Origin: Janibacter sp. A1S7
Lineage (GTDB): Bacteria > Actinomycetota > Actinomycetes > Actinomycetales > Dermatophilaceae
Assembly: GCF_037198315.1 (NCBI RefSeq)
Contig: NZ_CP144913.1
Location: forward strand, 2,728,001-2,792,000
Reading direction: 5' to 3'
DNA length: 64,000 bases
Notes under the pieces: model-generated
Told to the model about the DNA's origin: nothing
What the model saw: only the letters and a program-made list of their open reading frames with translations
Database searches by the model: none
Position numbers and translations under genes: made by a program
Shown: in pieces, positions 41,616-50,509 of the stretch
How positions within the stretch are numbered: position 1 is the first letter of the stretch
How the letters are laid out: each line of letters begins with the position of its first letter

Positions 41616-43070
41616 TCAGGGTCGCACTCGGGTGAGCCGGTCGAGGACTGCCGTCAGCAGGGCCTCGCGCAGCGGCGGTGGGGCGATGTCCAGCAGGGCG
41701 TTGACCTCGGCCATGCGCTCGGGGACCTCGACGGCACCACCATCGCCGGCCAGCCCCGCCATGCCGAGGAGCCCGTCGAGGGTGGCGTCGTCGAGCCCGG
41801 CCGGGTCGAGGTCTGCGGCCGCTGCGGCGAGTTGCGGGTCGACCCGGACCGGCCCCCTTCGCTCCGCCTCGGCCGACGCCTGCGTCAGTGCCGAGACCAG
41901 CTCATCGGTCCGGGCTGCGGTGGCTGCGCACACGGAGAGGTGCAGCGTCGCCGGATGTCCGGCGAAGGACATCTGCGGCTGGACCAGCCAACCGCGCGAC
42001 GCCATCTCGTCCGCGATGGTGAAGACGTCGCAGCGCTCGTCCGGCGCCAGCGCGAGCAGCGTGGCGTCGGGCGCGACGACGACGCGCAGCCCATCGATCC
42101 CGGCCACGGCGGCGGCCACCCGGAGGGTGGCGTCCCGGGCACTGTTGGCGAGCTCGCTGTACCCGTCACGCCCGATGGCGTGCACGACCGCCCAGGCGGC
42201 GGCGAGCGGCCCGCCGGACTTCGTCGACTGGAGGGTCGTGTTGAGCACCGTGTACCCGGGCCAGCCCGCGCAGGCAAAGAAGTGGTCGCGGCGGTGGGCG
42301 GGGTCCCGGTGCAGGAGCAGGGAGATGCCCTTGGGGGTGTACGCGTACTTGTGCAGGTCGACCGAGATGCTCGTGACACCCTCGGCGGCGAAGGTCCATG
42401 GCGGCAGGCCCCCGAGGAAGGGCAGCACCCAGCCGCCGATGCACGCATCGACGTGGCAGCGGATGCCGCGATCGGCAGCCACCGCCGCGATCTCCTCGAC
42501 CGGGTCGATCACCCCGTGCGCGTAGGACGGGGCGGAGGCCACGAGCAGGATCGTCGAGTCGGTGACCGCCGCGGCCATGTCGGTCGGGTCGGGTCGGAAG
42601 GTGTGCGGGTCCACCGGCACGGTGACCACCTCGACGCCCAGAAGGTGCCCTGCCTTGTGCACGGCCGCGTGCACGGTCTCGGGGGCGACGACCTGCGGGC
42701 CGGTGATCTGCGGGTTGCCGTCCCGAGCGGCCAGCACGGCCAGGACGAGCGACTCGGTCCCGCCCGAGGTGGCCACGCCGACCGTGCTCTCCGGTCCGTG
42801 GAGCAGGTCACGGGCGAGGCCCACGAGGTCGGACTCCATGGCGGCGAGCGACGGGAAGGCGGTCGGGTCCAGTCCGTTCGACGCGGCGAAGGCGGTGAGC
42901 GCCTCCCGTCCGATCTCGTCGACGGCGGCGATCCCCGAGTCGTAGACATAGCTGAGGGTGCGGCCACCGTGGGTGGGCAGGTCCCCTGCGCGCAGGTCCG
43001 CGAGCGCGGCCCGCACGTCATCGGCTCCCGCCGGGCGGCTCCAGTCGAGGGGCATGGCGCCAGGACTCAT
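41616..43070 (-). CDS. PLP-dependent decarboxylase/sphingosine-phosphate-lyase-like enzyme
   Basis: 484 residues; ATG 43070 overlaps the transporter stop (ATGA). Group II decarboxylase fold: GVATSGGTESLVLAVLAAR (phosphate-binding region, about 118-136), HVDACIGGWVLPF (about 211-223), and the Schiff-base lysine in SVDLHKYAYTPKG (Lys about 241). The HKYAYTPKG block and the overall pattern resemble bacterial S1P lyases more than glutamate decarboxylase. Substrate unknown; co-translation with a GPH transporter suggests it acts on the imported or exported solute. Confidence 0.82.
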   Translation of the reverse strand: MSPGAMPLDWSRPAGADDVRAALADLRAGDLPTHGGRTLSYVYDSGIAAVDEIGREALTAFAASNGLDPTAFPSLAAMESDLVGLARDLLHGPESTVGVATSGGTESLVLAVLAARDGNPQITGPQVVAPETVHAAVHKAGHLLGVEVVTVPVDPHTFRPDPTDMAAAVTDSTILLVASAPSYAHGVIDPVEEIAAVAADRGIRCHVDACIGGWVLPFLGGLPPWTFAAEGVTSISVDLHKYAYTPKGISLLLHRDPAHRRDHFFACAGWPGYTVLNTTLQSTKSGGPLAAAWAVVHAIGRDGYSELANSARDATLRVAAAVAGIDGLRVVVAPDATLLALAPDERCDVFTIADEMASRGWLVQPQMSFAGHPATLHLSVCAATAARTDELVSALTQASAEAERRGPVRVDPQLAAAAADLDPAGLDDATLDGLLGMAGLAGDGGAVEVPERMAEVNALLDIAPPPLREALLTAVLDRLTRVRP

Positions 43071-44407
43071 GGCAGGTCCTTCCCGGCGGCGACCACGGCC
43101 GCCTCGTCGATGCGGTAATGACGCAGGATGAGCAGGGAGCAGAGGAAGAGCAGGGCCGGCAGCACGCTGAAACCGAGGATGATCGCGGTCAACGCCGAGT
43201 CGGGTTGGTCGGCGATGCCTCCCGTCGAGGAGACGTAGCCACCCCCCATGAGCACGAGCGCGTAGACCCCCGGGCCGAAGGCCAGCCCGAGGGTCTCGAC
43301 GGCAGTCCACACCCCCGTGTAGACCCCGACTCGGTTCTCTCCCGTGCGGTCGGCGTCGACGGCTGCGGCATCGGGCAGCATCGCCAGCGGGAACATCTGG
43401 GCGCCCGCGTAGCCCACCCCGACGAGCGCGATCGCGCCGGCGATCGCGACGATGCCGTGGTCACGCACGACCCACACCAGCAGGGCGCCGCCGGCGAAGC
43501 ACACCGTGGCGGCGACGAAACCCGGACGCTTGCCCGAACGCGCCCCCACCCGTTCCCACAGCGGGGTGACGACGATGGCAGGAGCGACGAAAGCGACGAA
43601 GAGGTAGGTGGAGGCGCCCGGGCTGCCGAGGACCCAGCGCGCGGTGTAGTCGACCCCCGCGAGCATGACGCCGGTGGCCAGGGCCTGGACGGCGTACGTC
43701 AGCATCAGCGCGCGGAAGTCCCGGGCACGGGCGACGATGCGCAACTGGTCCCGCAGGGACCCGCTGGCGGTGACGTGGACGACGGGGGCGGCCCCCTTCG
43801 TCGCCCACCACGCGCCCACGGCGCCCCCGAGGATGAGCAGGCCGACGAAGATCCCGACCGCGGGATAACCCCACCTCGGGCCCAGCGCGTCCCGCAGGGC
43901 CGGGGACAGCCCGCCGGAGACGAGGATCGCCAGGGCGAGCACGACCACCCGCCACGTCATCAGTCGGGTGCGCTCGCCGTAGTCCCTCGTCAGCTCGGAG
44001 GGCATCGCCACGTACGGCACCTGGAAGAACGCGTACGCACTCGCGCAGGCGAGGAAGAGCAGGACCACCCAGGTCGCGGCGAGCCCCTGCGGCGAGGTCG
44101 GTCCGGCGAAGAGAAGGGCGAAGAGCACCGCGAGGGCGATGCCCCCGCGCAGGAGGAAGGGGCGTCGGCGCCCGTCCGGGTGGGTGCTGCGGTCGGAGAT
44201 GCGCCCGGCGACGGGGTTGAGCAGGACGTCCCAGGCCTTGGGCAGCAGGACGATCAGGCCGGCCAGTCCGGCGGCGATACCCAGACGGTCGGTCAGGTAC
44301 GGCAGCAGCAGCAGGCCGGGGACGGTCGGGAAGGCTCCGGTGACCACCGACCCCAGACCGTACCCGCGCCGTACCCGCGTCGGCAGCGCTGCCGAAGATG
44401 CCTCCAT
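43067..44407 (-). CDS. MFS transporter, GPH (glycoside-pentoside-hexuronide) family
   Basis: 446 residues, twelve predicted helices. GPH marks: KAWDVLLNPVAGRISDRSTHPDGRRRPFLLRGG (about 58-90) and FFQVPYVAMPSELTRDYGERTRLMTWR (about 135-161). MelB-type carriers bring in sugars with Na+ or H+, but several actinobacterial members have other solutes. ATG 44407 follows TAGCAT by six bases, so the operon mRNA is likely leaderless. Confidence 0.85.
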   Translation of the reverse strand: MEASSAALPTRVRRGYGLGSVVTGAFPTVPGLLLLPYLTDRLGIAAGLAGLIVLLPKAWDVLLNPVAGRISDRSTHPDGRRRPFLLRGGIALAVLFALLFAGPTSPQGLAATWVVLLFLACASAYAFFQVPYVAMPSELTRDYGERTRLMTWRVVVLALAILVSGGLSPALRDALGPRWGYPAVGIFVGLLILGGAVGAWWATKGAAPVVHVTASGSLRDQLRIVARARDFRALMLTYAVQALATGVMLAGVDYTARWVLGSPGASTYLFVAFVAPAIVVTPLWERVGARSGKRPGFVAATVCFAGGALLVWVVRDHGIVAIAGAIALVGVGYAGAQMFPLAMLPDAAAVDADRTGENRVGVYTGVWTAVETLGLAFGPGVYALVLMGGGYVSSTGGIADQPDSALTAIILGFSVLPALLFLCSLLILRHYRIDEAAVVAAGKDLP

Positions 44408-44413
44408 GGCGCG

Positions 44414-44419
44414 ATGCTA
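44414..44419 (-). promoter_or_regulatory. -10 element of the GPH transporter-lyase operon (leaderless)
   Basis: TAGCAT on the minus strand, 6 nt before the ATG at 44407. Confidence 0.5.
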
Positions 44420-44486
44420 CTCACCAGTCATCCGCATGTCGTCGACCCTGCGCGGCCCCTTCACCGGGAGTGAGAGGATCACGCAC

Positions 44487-45704
44487 ATGCGCCAGATCCG
44501 CCAGAGCCGAAAGCTGAAGAACGTGCGTTACGACGTGCGCGGCCCGATCCTCGTCGAGGCCCAGCGCCTTGAGGCGGAGGGACACAAGATCCTGAAGCTG
44601 AACATCGGCAACACCGCTCCCTTCGGCTTCGAAGCCCCCGAGGCGATCGTCGCCGACATGACCCGGCACCTGTCCGGCTCCCAGGGCTATGCCGACTCCA
44701 AGGGGATCTACTCTGCGCGGACCGCGGTGGCGCAGTACTACCAGTCGCACGGCCTGACGGGCACGACGGTCGAGGACGTCTACATCGGCAACGGCGTCTC
44801 CGAGCTGATCTCGATGGTCCTGCAGACCTTCGTCGACGACGGCAACGAGATCCTGGTGCCGGCGCCCGACTACCCGCTGTGGACCGGTGCCGTCTCGCTC
44901 TCCGGCGGCACCCCGGTGCACTATCGCTGCGACGAGGACGACGGGTGGAACCCCGACCTGGCCGACATCGAGGCCAAGATCACCGAGAACACGCACGCGC
45001 TGGTGATCATCAACCCGAACAACCCCACCGGAGCGGTCTACTCACCCGAGACCGTGCGCGGCATGGTCGACATCGCCCGCCGGCACGGTCTCGTCGTCAT
45101 GGCCGACGAGATCTACGAGAAGATCGTCTTCGACGACGCGGTGCACCACCACGCCGCGGAGTACGCCGGCGACGACGTCCTCTGCCTGACCTTCTCCGGG
45201 TTGTCCAAGGCCTATCGGGTCTGCGGCTACCGCGCCGGCTGGGTGATGATCTCCGGCCCCAAGCACCTCGCCGCGGACTTCCTCGAGGGCCTGACCCTGC
45301 TGGCGAACATGCGGATGTGCTCCAACGTCCCCGCCCAGCACACGATCCAGACCGCCCTGGGCGGCTACCAGTCGATCGACGAGCTGATCGCCCCGGGCGG
45401 CCGGTACCACGACCAGATCAAGCTCGCCTCGCGGTTGCTGAACGAGATCCCCGGCGTCAGCTGCGTCGAGCCGCGCGGCGCCCTCTACTGCTTCCCCCGT
45501 CTGGACCCGCAGGTCTACCCGATCGAGGACGACGAGGCCTTCGTCATAGAACTGCTGCGCGCGAAGAAGATCCTCGTCACCCACGGCACCGGCTTCAACT
45601 GGCCGGAGCCGGACCACTTCCGGCTCGTCACCCTCCCCGACGAGGACGTGCTCACCGAGGCCATCGGCCGGATCGCGGACTTCCTCGAGACCAAACGGTC
45701 GTGA
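44487..45704 (+). CDS. alaA: aminotransferase, AlaA (glutamate-pyruvate) type
   Basis: 405 residues, class I fold-type I. YDVRGPILVEAQRLEAEGHKILKLNIGNTAPFGFEAPE near the N-terminus is the AlaA signature. NPNNPTGAVY binds substrate/cofactor (about 174-183). PLP lysine is in TFSGLSKAYRVCGYRAGW (Lys241). RLVTLPDED contains the carboxylate-binding Arg. It likely makes alanine from pyruvate and glutamate. Stop overlaps the crcB start (GTGA). Confidence 0.92.
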   Translation: MRQIRQSRKLKNVRYDVRGPILVEAQRLEAEGHKILKLNIGNTAPFGFEAPEAIVADMTRHLSGSQGYADSKGIYSARTAVAQYYQSHGLTGTTVEDVYIGNGVSELISMVLQTFVDDGNEILVPAPDYPLWTGAVSLSGGTPVHYRCDEDDGWNPDLADIEAKITENTHALVIINPNNPTGAVYSPETVRGMVDIARRHGLVVMADEIYEKIVFDDAVHHHAAEYAGDDVLCLTFSGLSKAYRVCGYRAGWVMISGPKHLAADFLEGLTLLANMRMCSNVPAQHTIQTALGGYQSIDELIAPGGRYHDQIKLASRLLNEIPGVSCVEPRGALYCFPRLDPQVYPIEDDEAFVIELLRAKKILVTHGTGFNWPEPDHFRLVTLPDEDVLTEAIGRIADFLETKRS

Positions 45705-46129
45705 GCGAAGGGGGAGCCCGCCTCGCCGTGCTGGCCGGCGGCGGCCTCGGCAGCCTCGGTCGCTGGTGGATCGACGGCTCGCTGCCCGCGGCCGGACCCG
45801 GGTGGGGCTGGGCGACTCTCACCGTGAACGTCACCGGCGCCCTCGCCATGGGGATGCTCGTGGCCTGGCTGAGCGCGCGAGTGGCGCACCCCCTGGCGCG
45901 ACCGTTCGCTGCCGTCGGCCTCCTCGGCGGGTGGACGACGTACTCGACGTTCGCGCTGGACGCGCACTCGGTCATCGGCGCAGACGGGGTCGTCCCGGCC
46001 CTCGGTTACGTCATCACCACCCTGGTCCTGGGCGTCGGTGCGAGCCTGACCGGACTGCTCGTCGGCGAGCGGTGGTTCGACGTCCGACCCGAGATGGCCG
46101 AGCACCTGATCGACGAGGAGGAGCTGTGA
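45701..46129 (+). CDS. crcB: fluoride efflux protein CrcB/Fluc, first subunit
   Basis: 142 residues from GTG 45701, four membrane helices. Fluc marks: GGGLGSLGRWWIDG (13-26), TLTVNVTGALAMGML (40-54) with the pore Asn, and GLLGGWTTYSTFALD (about 73-87) with the central Na+ and phenylalanine-box region. Its C-terminus is acidic. Two consecutive overlapping crcB genes imply a heterodimeric channel. I see no fluoride riboswitch; the pair is driven from the aminotransferase promoter. Confidence 0.92.
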   Translation: MSEGGARLAVLAGGGLGSLGRWWIDGSLPAAGPGWGWATLTVNVTGALAMGMLVAWLSARVAHPLARPFAAVGLLGGWTTYSTFALDAHSVIGADGVVPALGYVITTLVLGVGASLTGLLVGERWFDVRPEMAEHLIDEEEL

Positions 46130-46482
46130 CCTGGCTGCTCGTCGTCATCGGCGGGGCGCTGGGCGCGCTCGGCCGGCACGAGGTCACCACGCGGGCCCGA
46201 CGCCGGGGCGCCACTGCCGCGGGAGCGACGATGCTCGTCAACCTGCCCGGGTCGCTCCTGCTCGGCCTCGTGGCCGGGACCGTCACCTCCGGCGGCCCCG
46301 ACTGGCTGCTCGCTCTCCTCGGGGTCGGTTTCTGCGGCGGGTTCACGACCTTCGCCAGCCACGCGGTGGAGCTGGCAGCGGCGCTGCAGGAGAGGCGACT
46401 TCGACAGGCGCTGGCTGACCTGGCCATCAGCCTGGTGCTCGGGGTGGCGCTGGCGTCTCTCGGATGGTGGCTCACGGCCTGA
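46126..46482 (+). CDS. crcB: fluoride efflux protein CrcB/Fluc, second subunit
   Basis: 118 residues from GTG 46126, overlapping the first crcB (GTGA). GGALGALGRHEVTTRARR (9-26), TMLVNLPGSLLLGL with pore Asn (35-48) and GFCGGFTTFASHAVE (about 68-82). In Fluc pairs the two chains insert in opposite topology to form a dual-pore channel. Confidence 0.92.
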   Translation: MTWLLVVIGGALGALGRHEVTTRARRRGATAAGATMLVNLPGSLLLGLVAGTVTSGGPDWLLALLGVGFCGGFTTFASHAVELAAALQERRLRQALADLAISLVLGVALASLGWWLTA

Positions 46483-46485
46483 GAC

Positions 46486-46501
46486 GGCGGTCCGGGCCGC
46501 C
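46486..46501. terminator. small hairpin between crcB and CoA-transferase gene
   Basis: GGCGG-TCCGGG-CCGCC in the 40-bp convergent gap. Confidence 0.35.
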
Positions 46502-46522
46502 TCGACATGACCACCCGGCCGA

Positions 46523-47653
46523 TCATGGCAGGCGCGGCGGTGGCGTCCGATACGTGACCGGAGTGGCCGACATGCGCAGCGGACTCGCCGTCGTCCGCAC
46601 CGCTCGCCGTGTGTCGACCACCTCTGCCACGGGCTGGAGGCCCAGCTGCTGAGCCTGATCGAAGGCGCCGGCCAGATCGTTGACCGCCCCTGCCGGCACT
46701 CCCGCTGCCAGCAAGCGCGCGACCAGTTCACCAACCGGTACACCGATCATCTCGTCCTCGAGCGCGGCCTTGAGCTCCTGCCGGTGCGTGACGCGCTGGC
46801 TGTTGGTCGCGAAGCGCTCATCCGTGGCGAGCTGGGGTCTCGACAACGCGTCCGCCAGAGACCGGAACTGACGGTCATTTCCCACCGCCAGCACGACGTC
46901 CCCATCGCCGCAGCGGAAGGTCTCGTACGGAGCGAGGCTGGGATGCGCGTTTCCCATGCGCTGGGGCACCTCGCCCGTGAGCAGGTAGGCCGACGACTGG
47001 TTGACCAGCGACGCCAGCGCGGTTCCCAGCAGCGAGACCTGCACGTGCTGCCCGTCCCCCGTCCGCTCGGCATGCCGCAGGGCAGCCAGGACACCGGAGG
47101 ACGCGTGCAGTCCGGCCAGGACATCCACGACGGCGACACCTGCCTTTGTCGGTCCGGAATCCTGGGTTCCGGTCACGCTCATCATGCCGCCGACAGCCTG
47201 CACGAGCAGATCGTAGCCGGGGAGGGAGCGCGCTTGCGGGGCGTCACCGAACGCGGAGATGGAGCAGTAGACGACCGCGGGCGCGATCGCCCGGATGTCT
47301 GCGTAGCCCACTCCCAGGCGATCGGCGACCCCCGGGCGGAAGTTCTCCACCACGACATCGGCACGGCCGGCCAGCCGGAGCACTGCCTCCCGGTCCCGTT
47401 CCCGCCGCAGGTCGGCCACCAGCGTTCGCTTGTTCCGGTTCACGGCCAGGAAGTACGTTGCCTCCCCCTCGAAGTGGGGCGGCCCCCACCCACGGGTGTC
47501 ATCCCCCTCGGGGCGCTCGACCTTGATGACGTCCGCGCCGAGGTCGCCGAGCATCATCGTCAGGTAGGGCCCGGCCAACACGCGGGAGAGATCGAGGACA
47601 CGGACACCGTCCAGCGCACCTCCCTCGGAGGTGTGTTGCCACTCCATGCTCAT
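46523..47653 (-). CDS. CaiB/BaiF (class III) CoA-transferase
   Basis: 376 residues; ATG 47653 overlaps the permease stop (ATGA). Family blocks: GVRVLDLSRVLAGPYLTMMLGDLGADVIKVERP (16-48), VNRNKRTLVADL, VVVENFRPGVADRLG, and the catalytic Asp in GVAVVDVLAGLHASSGVLAAL (about residue 172). It transfers CoA between carboxylic acids. Third gene of the gabT-permease-CoA-transferase operon, so its acceptor is probably the acid made by that pathway, possibly glutarate or succinate. Confidence 0.87.
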   Translation of the reverse strand: MSMEWQHTSEGGALDGVRVLDLSRVLAGPYLTMMLGDLGADVIKVERPEGDDTRGWGPPHFEGEATYFLAVNRNKRTLVADLRRERDREAVLRLAGRADVVVENFRPGVADRLGVGYADIRAIAPAVVYCSISAFGDAPQARSLPGYDLLVQAVGGMMSVTGTQDSGPTKAGVAVVDVLAGLHASSGVLAALRHAERTGDGQHVQVSLLGTALASLVNQSSAYLLTGEVPQRMGNAHPSLAPYETFRCGDGDVVLAVGNDRQFRSLADALSRPQLATDERFATNSQRVTHRQELKAALEDEMIGVPVGELVARLLAAGVPAGAVNDLAGAFDQAQQLGLQPVAEVVDTRRAVRTTASPLRMSATPVTYRTPPPRLP

Positions 47654-49059
47654 CGCCCCCGGAGTTCGTACAGCACGCGCTCCTCGGCGTCGGCACCCGG
47701 GCCGACGCGGGGGACGCGGATGAGGAAAGCGAGGCCGACCAGCCACCACAGAGCGATGATCGCCCACTCATAGGGCCAGACGAGGGCCGCCGGCATCCCG
47801 GGCAGGAAGAGGACGCCCAGGGCCACGCCGAGCACGACGGCGATCACTCCCGTCACCTGCCCACCCGGAGCCCGGAAAGGTCGCTCCATCGCCGGCTCCC
47901 GGCGGCGCAGGACGACGAAGCTCAGCGCCACCACCACCCACGCGACGATGATGCTCAGGCCTCCGGCGTCGACCAGCCAGACCAAGGTCTTGCGGCCGAA
48001 CAGCGGCGCCAGGACGGACAGCGCGCCGATGAAGATCAGCGCGTGCGAGGGCGTGCGGTACTTGGGGTGCAGTTCCCCGAACCACCACGGCAACATGCCC
48101 GACTGGGCCATCGCGTAGATCAGGCGGCTGGCGCCGATGAGGAAGCCGTTCCACGAGGTGAGGATGCCGGCGATCCCTCCGAGCACGAGGATCGTGCCCA
48201 TCAGGTCGCTGCCCCACAGGGCGGCCATGCCGTCGGCGGCGGCCAGGTCGGACTCGGCCAGCACGGAGGCGGGCATCGACATGCCCACGGTGATCATGAT
48301 CAGCACGTACCAGAAGACCGCCAGACCGATCGACACCAGCAGCAGCTGACCGATCTTGCGGAAGGGCAGGTTGATCTCCTCGGCGGACTGCGGGATCACG
48401 TCGAAGCCGACGAAGAGGAAGGGGGTGGCCACCAGGACCGAGATCAGCCCTGCGGCGCCGCCGGTGAAGATCGGACTCATGTGCTCGGCATCGCCCCCGA
48501 CCGCACTGCCGAGCAGGAGGGCGACCCCGACCGCGCCCAGGAACAACACGGCCACTGTCTGGAACACCGCGGCCGGGCGGACCCCGATGTAGTTGATCAG
48601 GGTCATCACGATGGAGGCACCGACCCCCACGGCGACCCAGCTGAGGTACACCTCGTAGCCTGCGACGGTCCACAGCTTGCCGGCCAGCATGTCGGGGAAG
48701 AGGTAGAGCACCGTCTCCGGCAGGGCCACCGCCTCGAAGGCGACGACCGAGACGTAGCCCAGGACGAGCGCCCACGAGGTGACGAAGGCGGATCGGCTGC
48801 CCAGGGCGCGCATGACGTAGTTGTGCTCACCCCCGACCGCCGGCATCGCCGAGACGAGCTCCGCATAGGTCAGCCCGATGAAGGCGACGACGACGCCACC
48901 CAGGACGAAGGCGAGGGCGGCGCCGAGCGTCCCGGCGCTCTCCAGGAAGGTGCCGGTGAGCACGATCCAGCCGAAGCCGATCATCGCGCCGAAGGCCACC
49001 GCCAGGGTGTCCCGATGTCCAAGGACCCGGATCAGTTCTTTCTTGCTCTCACTTCCCAT
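47650..49059 (-). CDS. APC-superfamily amino acid permease
   Basis: 469 residues, twelve predicted helices. The unwound helix-1 motif GAMIGFGWIVLTGTF (23-37) and TYAELVSAMPAVGGEHNYVMRALG (63-86) are APC hallmarks. ATG 49059 has AGGAG upstream. The operon with gabT and the CoA-transferase indicates uptake of an amino acid or omega-amino acid such as GABA or 5-aminovalerate. Confidence 0.87.
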   Translation of the reverse strand: MGSESKKELIRVLGHRDTLAVAFGAMIGFGWIVLTGTFLESAGTLGAALAFVLGGVVVAFIGLTYAELVSAMPAVGGEHNYVMRALGSRSAFVTSWALVLGYVSVVAFEAVALPETVLYLFPDMLAGKLWTVAGYEVYLSWVAVGVGASIVMTLINYIGVRPAAVFQTVAVLFLGAVGVALLLGSAVGGDAEHMSPIFTGGAAGLISVLVATPFLFVGFDVIPQSAEEINLPFRKIGQLLLVSIGLAVFWYVLIMITVGMSMPASVLAESDLAAADGMAALWGSDLMGTILVLGGIAGILTSWNGFLIGASRLIYAMAQSGMLPWWFGELHPKYRTPSHALIFIGALSVLAPLFGRKTLVWLVDAGGLSIIVAWVVVALSFVVLRRREPAMERPFRAPGGQVTGVIAVVLGVALGVLFLPGMPAALVWPYEWAIIALWWLVGLAFLIRVPRVGPGADAEERVLYELRGR

Positions 49060-49094
49060 GGCACTCTCCTTTGAGTGGTCGGGTCATGCCGGTG

Positions 49095-50426
49095 TCACGC
49101 CGTCAGGTTCGCCAGAGCCTTGGTCAGCACGTCCAGTGCCTCCTCGAGCAGGTGCTCGGGCATGACGAGGGGCGGAAGGAACCGCAGGACGTTGCCGTAG
49201 GTGCCGCAGGTGAGTGTCAGGACTCCGTCCGCGTGGCAGGCAGCCGAGACCCGGGCCGCGATCGCAGGTGCCGGGGTGACCCCGTCCGGCTCGGTGATCT
49301 CGATCGCCACCATCGCGCCACGCCCCCGCACGTCGCCGATGGCCGGGCACTCCTGCTGCAGCTGGGTCAGGCGTCCGGTCAGGATCTCGCCCAAGCGAGC
49401 GGCCTTGGCCGGTAGGTCCTGCTCCCGCATGACGTCGATGGCGGCCAGGGCGGCCGCGCATGCGACGGGGTTGCCACCGTAGGTGCCGCCGAGGCCACCC
49501 GCGTGCACCGAGTCCATGATCTCGGCGCGGCCGGTGACCGCGGCCAGGGGCAAGCCGGCGGCGATACCCTTGGCGGTGGTGATCAGGTCGGGGACGACCC
49601 CTTCGTGCTCGCAGGCGAACCACGCCCCCGTGCGACAGAAGCCGGTCTGCACCTCGTCGGCCACGAAGACGATGCCGCGCTCACGGCACCAGTCGGCGAT
49701 CGCGGGGAGGAAGCCCTCCGCGGGGGTGATGAAACCCCCTTCGCCCTGGATGGGCTCGATGACGACACAGGCGAGGTTGTCGCCGCCGACCTGGCTCTCG
49801 AGTTTGTCGATGGCGCGTTGGGCGGCCTGCTCGCCCGTCATCCCTCCCGGGTCACGGAAGGGGTAGGACATCGGCGCACGGTGGACCTCCCCGGCGAAGG
49901 GACCGAAGCCCTGCTTGTACGGAAGGTTCTTGGCGGTCATCGCCATCGTGAGGTTGGTGCGGCCGTGGTAGGCGTGGTCGAAGACCGCAACGGCATCACG
50001 CCCGGTGTGCGTGCGAGCGATCTTGACGGCGTTCTCCACCGCCTCGGAGCCGGTGCTGAAGAGGGCGCTGCGCTTCTCGTGGCTGCCGGGTGTCAGCTCG
50101 GCCAGCCGCTCGCACACCTCGACGTAGCCCTCGTAGGGAGCGACCATGAAGCAGGTATGGGTGAATCGCTGCGCCTGGTCGGCCACCCGACCGGCGACCT
50201 GCGGGTCGGAGCCTCCCACGTTGGTGACGGCGATTCCCGCCGCAAGGTCGATCAGGCAGTTGCCGTCGACGTCCTGGAGGATCCCGCCGTCCACCCGCGC
50301 GACGAAGACCGGCACGACCGTACCGACACCGGCGGACACGGCCGTGGACCGCCGATCCATGAGTGAGGTGGAGATGGGGCCGGGGATCTCGGTGACGAGC
50401 CGGCGCTGCTGCTCGAGTTGTGGCAT
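49095..50426 (-). CDS. gabT: omega-amino-acid aminotransferase, GabT/DavT type
   Basis: 443 residues, class III aminotransferase. SALFSTGSEAVENAVKIART (about 114-133), FVADEVQTGFCRTG (about 252-265) with the Asp that binds PLP nitrogen, Lys286 in LITTAKGIAAGLPL, and GGTYGGNPVACAAALA. This set is that of 4-aminobutyrate/5-aminovalerate transaminases. ATG 50426 is 7 nt after TAGCGT, so it is likely leaderless. First gene of the operon, divergent from the PucR regulator. Confidence 0.9.
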   Translation of the reverse strand: MPQLEQQRRLVTEIPGPISTSLMDRRSTAVSAGVGTVVPVFVARVDGGILQDVDGNCLIDLAAGIAVTNVGGSDPQVAGRVADQAQRFTHTCFMVAPYEGYVEVCERLAELTPGSHEKRSALFSTGSEAVENAVKIARTHTGRDAVAVFDHAYHGRTNLTMAMTAKNLPYKQGFGPFAGEVHRAPMSYPFRDPGGMTGEQAAQRAIDKLESQVGGDNLACVVIEPIQGEGGFITPAEGFLPAIADWCRERGIVFVADEVQTGFCRTGAWFACEHEGVVPDLITTAKGIAAGLPLAAVTGRAEIMDSVHAGGLGGTYGGNPVACAAALAAIDVMREQDLPAKAARLGEILTGRLTQLQQECPAIGDVRGRGAMVAIEITEPDGVTPAPAIAARVSAACHADGVLTLTCGTYGNVLRFLPPLVMPEHLLEEALDVLTKALANLTA

Positions 50427-50433
50427 GTGGGGA

Positions 50434-50439
50434 ACGCTA
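50434..50439 (-). promoter_or_regulatory. -10 element of gabT operon (leaderless)
   Basis: TAGCGT on the minus strand with TCCCCAC then ATG. The gabD -10 is the same hexamer (TAGCGT-TCCGCTC-ATG). Confidence 0.55.
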
Positions 50440-50470
50440 GGGCTGGTCGCGTGACTTGGTCCGCAGCCAC

Positions 50471-50478
50471 TGTGGACA
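50471..50478 (+). promoter_or_regulatory. half-site TGTGGACA in the gabT-pucR gap
   Basis: Matches seven of eight bases of one arm of the perfect palindrome before gabD (GGTGGACA). It lies between the two divergent promoters. Confidence 0.35.
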
Positions 50479-50497
50479 AATTGCCGCTGCTGGACTG

Positions 50498-50503
50498 TAC
50501 GTT
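50498..50503 (+). promoter_or_regulatory. -10 element of pucR-type gene (leaderless)
   Basis: TACGTT, 6 nt before the ATG at 50510, with TGGACA 19 bp upstream of it (50473-50478) as a possible -35. Confidence 0.45.
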
Positions 50504-50509
50504 GTGTCG

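Noticed and set aside
45701..46482. Fluoride riboswitch before the crcB pair
   Set aside because: The first crcB start overlaps the aminotransferase stop and there is no untranslated leader to hold a riboswitch.
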